A DNA stretch of 12,328 bases, from the NCBI GenBank assembly GCA_036939355.1, contig JALLAP010000862.1, positions 1-12,328 of the forward strand, written 5' to 3'. This DNA comes from Thalassiosira profunda. Its lineage: Eukaryota; Bacillariophyta; Thalassiosirophyceae; Thalassiosirales; Thalassiosiraceae. Shown here one piece after another: positions 7,532 through 12,328 of the stretch; position 1 is the first letter of the stretch, and each line of letters opens with the position of its first letter. The notes below the pieces were generated by a model. The model was not told the DNA's origin, ran no database searches, and saw only the letters and a program-made list of their open reading frames with translations. The translations under genes were made by a program, and so were the position numbers.

Positions 7532-10019
7532 ATGTCTGCCCCCAACGACCAGTCCAACTATCCACCATGGCAGCTCGGCCCGCCGGTCAAAGATTGGGAC
7601 GGCGTATACCGATCCCTCGAGGAGGGCGAAGATGAAGAAGATGCCCTTCCTCTCGTCCTTCCCCTCCCTCCACTCCCTCCACTCCCTCACGTCGCGCCGC
7701 ATCTGCTCCGAGGAGGCGGAGGTAACGACGATGATGCTGATGGCGGCGGGGGTGGCGGGGGAGAGGCATTGACGCCGCCGCCGCCAATCCATCCACCCCT
7801 GCTAATGCTCGCCAAGTAACAGCAACCGCGGCGTCGGCTGCGTCGCCATCGGCGCCGGCCGAATCTCCAACTACCATGACCGTCGGGGGGGATGTCAATA
7901 AGAGCAACCACGACGACCCTTTCGGCATTAGGGAGACCCCATCCCAAGTCGGCGCGACTGATGCTCGACGCAACGGATCGTGGCCGATCGGTCTGGTTCC
8001 GCCCCGTGGCACTGCGGCTGCCGCTGCGGGGGGAGGCAACGTCAACGTCGCCGGGGCCGAAGATATGTCGCCGAATCAAGTGACAGTGGACATGGAGAAT
8101 CAACGGGTCATTCTTCCCGTCGACGGCCATCCTTTTCCTTTCCACATTAGCACAATCAAGGATGTCGGGCTCCCGGCGCCCGACTCCACGTACAAATATC
8201 TGACGATCGAAATCGACGCAGCCGACATGGATTCCCCGGTCAAACGGACCTTTCGGAGTGGTATTGAGAGCGACATCCTCACAACGGTAAGTGTGTTGAC
8301 GCCATGTCTCGCTTTATTTACCCCACGACTGCTGACTATCTATCTATGTTAGGCCTATCGCCAAATCTCAGTCTGCGGCAGCGTGTCGCGTGGGTGGCGG
8401 ACGCGCGTCGTTCGCCACCCGATCCAGAAGCACTTGACGCAGCGGGGAATCTCCTTGCTGATCCCAGTGCACCGCCTGCGCGGAAACGGAAGTGGGAGGG
8501 ACCGGGGTTGGTTTACGCATACATTTCAGCATCAATCCCGGAGGAAGAGCGGGAGGCGTTCGACGAGGCCCGCAAAAAGAAACCCATGCCTACCATCCAT
8601 ATATCAACCGAAAGTTACTATGTGGGTCACTCTCGACACCCGAAGATGAGGAAGAAGGCCCATGCAGCGCGCGATCCTACGGCTGTGGAGACGCCCAGCG
8701 AGTTCCTTTCCGCGGAGATGGACGAACCAGAACGCGCTGAGCAGTTCATCCAGTATTCCCTCCACCAATCAGGGGATCGAATTGAACACTCGAAAAAGGA
8801 CTGGTTCTATTCCGAGAGCGGGGGCTTGAATCAGCGCATTGCCCGGTGGATGGAGGAGCTAGAGGCGGGCGGGGCAGCCACGGCGACCTACACCAATGCT
8901 TCCGGGGAGTCGGTGACGATTGACAGCAAGACCTTCGATTACGAGGACGGCCTCGAATTCGATGCGTGGAAGAGGGAATTCGCCCCAGCTGCTAAGGAAC
9001 TCAGTGGGCTGCGGCGGTGGCGAAAGGAGAATCCGCGCAAACGGAAGAGGACGAAGAAGATTTGCAGCGTGGAAGAGTGCTCGAACGTTGCCCAGAAGGA
9101 GGGCCTCTGCGACAAGCACCACAGCGGGAGGAAGAAGGAGATTTGCAGCGTGGAAGGGTGCCCGTACCAGGCCGTGAACAATGGCGTCTGCACCTCGCAC
9201 GGGGCGGTTGTGAAGAGGTGCAGCGTGGAAGGGTGCCCCAACAAGGTCCAGAGGAAAGGCCTCTGTGACAAACATGGGAAGACGAAGAAGCTTTGCAGCG
9301 TGGAAGGATGCCCCAACAAGGCCCAGACGAAAGGCCTCTGCAAAAGACACGGGGCAGAGGTGACGATGTGCTCCCACGAAGGATGCGAGAAAAAGGCCCA
9401 AAAGGCCAAGCTTTGCATTAAACATGGCGCATTCGGATTCTGCAACTATGCGGGGGGCGATTGTACGAACGGCGCTTCGAGAGGCAAGGAGGTTTGCGCC
9501 AAACACGCCCCGGAGGCAATCGCTAGGCGAGAAAAGATGGAAGCGAAGAGGGCTGCGACCGAAGCGAGGAAGGAGGCAGAAAGGGTCAAGATCGCCGAAG
9601 AGAGAGAGAGGAACGAAGACCTTTACCTGACCTACCTTGCGGAGGGGTTGGAGGAAGTAAAGAGCCGTTGTACGACGAAAGAAAAGTGGAATATCCTGAG
9701 GGTTTGTTGCGCCGAGTGGATGGACATTCCATCTTATTCTCGAGTGACGCATGAAATCTTGGACAATCTTCTCGAGCTCTGCTTTGACGGTGTCGCTGAA
9801 GACGACGAGGACCCGGTGCGTGCCGATGTAGACTACTGGCTCAACGAGTACGACGTGTCATCAAATGCATACTGGAACAATGCAGCAAATGATGCAGCGT
9901 ACGCAGCAGTATTGCAAAGTGAAAACGAATCGACGGAAGAGGAGGAGAGAGCGATGCTTGGCGCAGCCCTGGCCGCGGAGGCAGCGTTTTTTGCGGAATA
10001 CAATTTCAATTCGGAATAA
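7532..10019 (+). CDS. Composite protein: SPT16-like segment, GIY-YIG-like segment, CCCH finger repeats
   Basis: Unnamed gene; the model is uncertain. Exons 7532-7721, 7823-8286 and 8382-10019 give 763 residues in one frame. The start MSAPNDQSNYPPWQLGPP has a good context (ACACAATG). In order: a Pro/acidic N-terminus; residues 148-218, like the SPT16 middle domain (ILPVDGHPFPFHISTIK); residues 260-366, GIY-YIG/T5orf172-like (LVYAYIS, YYVG, Arg, Glu, DWF); basic KRKRTKK near 440, a possible nuclear signal; six Cys/His repeats at 446-593; a Glu/Arg/Lys coiled coil to about 633; an acidic Ala/Asn-rich tail. If real, it is likely nuclear and nucleic-acid-binding (inference). Caution: the best acceptor, 8352, puts the SPT16 part out of frame with the rest. 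It may be a true fusion using another splice site, two genes (the second possibly from ATG 8304), or a decaying gene. The 8304 ORF alone is clearly coding (571 codons). Confidence 0.6.
7663..7690 (+). repeat. CTCCACTCCC microsatellite-like tandem repeat
   Basis: About 2.5 copies of a 10-nt CTCCACTCCC-type unit, translated in the composite gene as the LPPLPPLPH stretch. It is probably replication slippage within a Pro-rich linker and may vary between strains. Confidence 0.5.
7722..7822 (+). other. Candidate intron in composite gene (101 nt, phase 1)
   Basis: The donor is GGAG|GTAACG, the acceptor is AGTAACAG|CA, and a CTAAT branch-like site lies about 20 nt upstream of the acceptor. Removing it joins the frame beginning MSAPNDQ to the different frame that carries the SPT16-like segment: phase 1 on both sides, joining codon GCA. 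Without splicing the first frame stops at about 7819. The donor is only fair, so the exact boundary is unproven. Confidence 0.5.
8074..8286 (+). other. SPT16 middle-domain-like segment
   Basis: SPT16 is the large FACT subunit, an H2A-H2B/H3-H4 chaperone that acts during transcription. The segment opens NQVTVDMENQRVILPVDG, continues with PFPFHISTIKD and YKYLTIEI, and ends KRTFRSGIESD. This follows the family pattern VD..N..(I/L)LP(I/V).G..VPFHI.T.K, then YLRI.F, then TFRS. Only about 70 residues match; the aminopeptidase-like N-domain and the rest of the middle and acidic C-domains are absent. The match appears to continue after the intron as AYRQIS (8353-8370), so the segment probably came from genomic DNA with its intron, not from a spliced copy. 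Confidence in the family is moderate and based on remembered motif pattern. Confidence 0.6.
8287..8352 (+). other. Intron between SPT16-like exon and finger-repeat exon (66 nt)
   Basis: The donor is a consensus ACG|GTAAGT at 8287. CTGAC is branch-like about 20 nt before TATGTTAG|G, which ends at 8352. This pair gives phase 0 and reads AYRQISVCGSV, then on to a stop at 8647-8649, missing the large downstream frame. Two alternatives keep the downstream frame: a donor 4 nt later (GTGTGT at 8291, a GTNNGT tandem-donor arrangement), or the later acceptor CGGCAG ending at 8381. Confidence 0.6.
8505..8825 (+). other. GIY-YIG / T5orf172-like segment
   Basis: In the 8304 frame, GLVYAYIS gives a GIY-like strand and SYYVGHSRHPKMR gives a YIG-like strand followed by Arg and more basic residues. 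The acidic stretch EMDEPERAEQ supplies a candidate metal-binding Glu. LHQSGDRIEHSKKDWFYSE matches the H...(E/D)WF ending typical of the T5orf172/MUG113 branch of GIY-YIG domains. Order and spacing agree with the family, except for an insert between the first two strands. GIY-YIG proteins are usually nucleases; activity here is not shown. Could also be an unrelated alpha/beta segment. Confidence 0.45.
9063..9506 (+). repeat. Six tandem CCCH finger-like repeats (WRKY19-type)
   Basis: Five units follow C-x4-C-x9-C-x2-H, beginning CSVEEC, CSVEGC, CSVEGC, CSVEGC and CSHEGC and ending LCDKH, VCTSH, LCDKH, LCKRH and LCIKH. The sixth is degenerate (CNYAGGDC ... VCAKH, C-x6-C). This matches the Cys/His repeats of 'WRKY19-like' proteins in oomycetes and diatoms; there is no WRKY domain. 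Units 2-4 share TGCAGCGTGGAAGG at the DNA level, indicating recent tandem copying. The likely role is zinc binding with nucleic-acid or protein contact, not proven. Confidence 0.85.
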
Positions 10020-10099
10020 TGATAGAAAGCTGATAAGTTTATGAGCAAATGCATTAGCACAGTAGCAGCAGAGGGGGAGAGGAGGCGGTGAGGCCGCGA
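10020..10099. other. Short intergenic gap between composite gene and ELP1 promoter
   Basis: Only about 175 nt separate the composite gene's stop from the ELP1 start, so the composite gene's 3' end and the ELP1 promoter must nearly overlap. No AATAAA is seen on the plus strand here. Confidence 0.5.
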
Positions 10100-10168
10100 C
10101 GCAGAAAAATGAGCGATCGATCTCAGCCACTCTTTTTTCGCCTTTTCATTCAATTCACCTTCCTTCAC
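10100..10168 (+). promoter_or_regulatory. ELP1 promoter block, right copy
   Basis: CGCAGAAAAATGAGCGATC with following bases to 10132, then TTTTTTCGCC, then TCACCTTCCTTCAC at 10155-10168; the ELP1 ATG follows 25 nt later. It is shared with 5607-5665 (see left copy). Here the core reads GATCGATC, a perfect palindrome that one base change breaks in the left copy, while the outer AAAATGAG/CTC arm is no longer symmetrical. The pyrimidine-rich part next to the ATG probably marks the transcription start or 5' UTR. Confidence 0.55.
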
Positions 10169-10193
10169 AGCTAGCCTCCCAACTCACTCGAGC

Positions 10194-12328
10194 ATGCGAA
10201 ACCTGGCCCTCGCCTTGGAGGTCCGCCATGCCCTCCCCGCCACAGGGGAGGGTGGCGTCCCCCGCGGACACATCGTGGCGGTCATCCCCGGCGCCGCCTC
10301 GGATGGGCTGCACATCCCGCCGGATCATTTTGATGGCGGGCGCTCGCACTCTGATGCTGATGGACCAGGAGATGGTGATGGGTTGGAGGGCGCCGAATCG
10401 ATCTCTCCGCCGGCGGCGTTCGTGGTCACCTCTGCTGGATATGTGCTGGCGGTGGACGCCCGCGATCGGATCGTTTGGACAGTTGATTTGGAGAAGGTCG
10501 TACAGGATTCCAACGACGAGGAGGACGACGAGTTGGACGATGGCCATCACGAATCGACAGAGGCCCCCGAGGAGCGAGGCGAGTGGTTCTACGCCGCCAG
10601 CTTCCTCCAGGAGCACTCTCCAAATGACGACGAAGATACAAGTCCAATGGGAATGAATCTGGCCGGCGAGGGGGGAAAACACCTGACGTGCCTCTCCCGC
10701 GACGGCCACGTCGTCTCCGTCTCCGTCGACGACACAAATGCTCTCGCCTCCAAGGGCGGCATTTTAGAGGAGGGAAGCGAATGCATCGGCTCCTTCGAGA
10801 ACGGGCTGGAGGGCGGGGGGTGGAGCCCCGACGGCGAGGTGCTGGCGCTGGTCACCTTTGCCGCGGACGAAGATGAAGACGAGGAATGCGAGGAGGGGAA
10901 CGAGGTTGAGACTTTGGGCCAAGAGTCGGAGGCCAGGGTACCGATATTGATGACGATGAACGATCAGTACGACATTCTGTCCGAGGTGCGGTTGGATCCG
11001 TGCCTCGCCCCCAACCACTCCAACGACACCCACGGCGCATCCGTCGATCCCAATGCAATCTCGCTGTGCTGGCGGCCCGACAGCTCGTCCCTCGCCCTCT
11101 CCACAATGGACGCCGATGTGAACGGCAAGCCTCTTAGGCGCATCCGGACCTACCACCGCGCCACATTGCAATTGGTGTCGCTCTCGAAGGAGGAGGACGG
11201 AAGCGGGCGGGACGTGCCCAATCTGCTCCCCGTACAACCGGCGTGGGCGCCGGCGGGGTGCTCCCATTGCGTGGGGGCCATACAGTCGTCGCGACCGTTG
11301 ACGGCGAAGACTGCCAGGGGGAGGCCGATTGCGATGCAGGTGGCGTTTATGGAGCCCAATGGCTTGAGGCATCGGGAGTGCAAGATCCACAATACTTGCG
11401 GGAAGGCGGAGCGGGAGGAGGTGGGGGGGGTGGCGTTCAACCTGGAGGGGGATCTGCTGGCCGTGTCGAGCCGGGTATCCTCCAGCGAAAATGGCGGGAT
11501 GCAGCGTGGATACGGGAAGGTGCAATTGTACCACCGGAGCAACTACCACTGGTACCTCAAGCACGAGCTGCGGTACGACGGCGCAGCGGGATCGGTTCCG
11601 GCGGTCGTTTCGGCGCTCCAGGTCTCGGACGAGGATCCATACCGTCTGACGGTCGCGTTGGATCATCAAGGGAACGACGGCCCCTTGGAATGGAGGGAGT
11701 ACGCCTTTCGTTGGGATTCCTCCACTGTCCATTATTGCGCAAAACACTCGCCCGGGTCGTCGTCGGTGATTGCCATGGCGGTGGATGGAAAGAAGTTGAA
11801 CTTCACGCCTCTGGACAAGGCCGTGGTGCCGCCGCCGATGTACGCGGCCTCAATCGAGCTCCCGGCGCCGGTGGTGGGGATCGCCAAGAGACCCGGTTTT
11901 TGCGGCGAGGAGATCAGGGAGGGACGCGTGGAGTATGTACTTACCTTGTCCGACGGGCGGCTGGCGCTGCTACGGTCCAAATGTGAGGGCAAATGCGGAG
12001 AATCGCTCGTGCCGGGATTTCATCCCCCGTCAATCCTGGCGATTGTTGACCCGTTCGATTCTGCATCGGAGGAGACGGTGGAGGATGGACTCCGATTGCA
12101 AGGAATGGCATTGAGACATGTCACCATTATCGACGCCGACGACGAATCCTTGACAGTAGCTGCGTTATCCTGTCCGGTGGCTACCGTTGGGAAGCCTGGT
12201 TTGGCCGATCACCTCGTCGAAATGAACATATCGTGGAGCGCTGAGGCGGACGACACATCAGCAGGGGTTTTCGTGACATCCTCACTGCCACTCGAAGGAC
12301 GGGCCCTGCGGCTGGTCAATTGGTCTGA
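10194..12328 (+). CDS. ELP1: Elongator complex protein 1 (ELP1/IKI3), N-terminal part, open at right edge
   Basis: ELP1 is the WD40 scaffold and dimerisation subunit of cytoplasmic Elongator, which modifies the wobble uridine of certain tRNAs (cm5U-type) using ELP3 chemistry. The frame is open for 711 codons from the ATG at 10194 and continues beyond the window; the final TGGTCTGA is read TGG TCT GA, not as a stop. Family motifs: start MRNLAL; LTCLSRDGHVVSVS (about residue 163); GSFENGLEGGGWSPDGEVLA (199-218); GLRHRECKIH (about 390); EVGGVAFNLEGDLLAVSS (about 408-425); NYHWYLKHELRY (449-460); LTVALDHQGN (about 483). These cover the two N-terminal beta-propellers; the TPR-like C-terminal half lies outside. 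Full family length is about 1300 residues. Acidic inserts occur near residues 100-115 and 222-235. No intron is needed in this part. Confidence 0.93.
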   Translation, partial: MRNLALALEVRHALPATGEGGVPRGHIVAVIPGAASDGLHIPPDHFDGGRSHSDADGPGDGDGLEGAESISPPAAFVVTSAGYVLAVDARDRIVWTVDLEKVVQDSNDEEDDELDDGHHESTEAPEERGEWFYAASFLQEHSPNDDEDTSPMGMNLAGEGGKHLTCLSRDGHVVSVSVDDTNALASKGGILEEGSECIGSFENGLEGGGWSPDGEVLALVTFAADEDEDEECEEGNEVETLGQESEARVPILMTMNDQYDILSEVRLDPCLAPNHSNDTHGASVDPNAISLCWRPDSSSLALSTMDADVNGKPLRRIRTYHRATLQLVSLSKEEDGSGRDVPNLLPVQPAWAPAGCSHCVGAIQSSRPLTAKTARGRPIAMQVAFMEPNGLRHRECKIHNTCGKAEREEVGGVAFNLEGDLLAVSSRVSSSENGGMQRGYGKVQLYHRSNYHWYLKHELRYDGAAGSVPAVVSALQVSDEDPYRLTVALDHQGNDGPLEWREYAFRWDSSTVHYCAKHSPGSSSVIAMAVDGKKLNFTPLDKAVVPPPMYAASIELPAPVVGIAKRPGFCGEEIREGRVEYVLTLSDGRLALLRSKCEGKCGESLVPGFHPPSILAIVDPFDSASEETVEDGLRLQGMALRHVTIIDADDESLTVAALSCPVATVGKPGLADHLVEMNISWSAEADDTSAGVFVTSSLPLEGRALRLVNWS

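Noticed and set aside
9063..9506. Calling the finger gene a WRKY transcription factor
   Set aside because: No WRKYGQK-type motif or WRKY zinc site is present; only the accessory Cys/His repeats shared with 'WRKY19-like' annotations.
8859..9752. 297-codon minus-strand frame opposite the finger repeats
   Set aside because: Antisense shadow of the Cys/His repeats; its repetitive pattern (FHAANLL, FHAAPLH) mirrors the sense repeats.
9861..10130. Minus frames at 5431-5637 and 9861-10130 both begin MAEIDRSFFC
   Set aside because: The shared peptide is just the reverse reading of the duplicated promoter block; downstream of it the two translations differ completely, so this is not a protein family.
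10764..11747. 327-codon minus-strand frame opposite ELP1
   Set aside because: The plus frame carries multiple ELP1 motifs; the minus translation is Arg/Pro/His-rich with no domain.
1..12328. tRNA, rRNA or CRISPR features
   Set aside because: No tRNA B-box (GGTTCRANNCC) with a fitting cloverleaf, no rRNA-like stretch and no regularly spaced repeats were seen by eye; a tRNAscan run would settle the first point.

Overview
The window looks like nuclear DNA of a photosynthetic stramenopile, most likely a centric diatom of the Thalassiosira type. The reasons are compact, fairly GC-rich genes, short GT-AG introns (66-78 nt where best supported), short pyrimidine-rich 5' flanks, and a gene with tandem 'WRKY19-like' CCCH finger repeats of the kind common in diatoms and oomycetes. 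The taxonomic call is inference; no marker gene is present. A single N at 5864 shows this is an assembled scaffold.

Layout. (1) 1-176, minus: the N-terminus of an unrecognised Ser/Pro-rich protein that runs off the left edge. (2) 177-943: intergenic. (3) 944-5386, minus: MMS19, the HEAT-repeat adaptor of the cytosolic Fe-S protein assembly (CIA) targeting complex, with two short introns near the 3' end. (4) 5387-5791: the MMS19 upstream region. It holds a promoter-like block and a tiny ELP1-like start-codon relic facing the other way. (5) 5792-5936: a 72-bp sequence present twice around the single N, probably an unmerged contig overlap. (6) 5937-7531: no recognisable protein, but a run of good-looking GT-AG introns. 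(7) 7532-10019, plus: a composite gene with an SPT16 (FACT subunit) middle-domain-like segment, a GIY-YIG/T5orf172-like segment, six Cys/His finger repeats and a charged coiled coil. The SPT16 part and the rest lie in different frames, and canonical splicing does not join them. (8) 10100-10168: a second copy of the promoter block. (9) 10194 to the right edge, plus: ELP1/IKI3, the WD40 scaffold of Elongator, N-terminal 711 codons, open at the window end.

How it fits together. MMS19 and ELP1 face away from each other. Parts of the ELP1 promoter, and a fragment resembling the first six ELP1 codons, also sit just upstream of MMS19. The simplest reading is that MMS19 and ELP1 once shared a short divergent promoter, and that about 4.3 kb carrying the composite gene now separates them, either by insertion with duplication of the promoter or through an assembly join. 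MMS19 delivers Fe-S clusters, and the catalytic Elongator subunit ELP3 is an Fe-S radical-SAM enzyme, so ancestral co-regulation would make biological sense. That link is inference.
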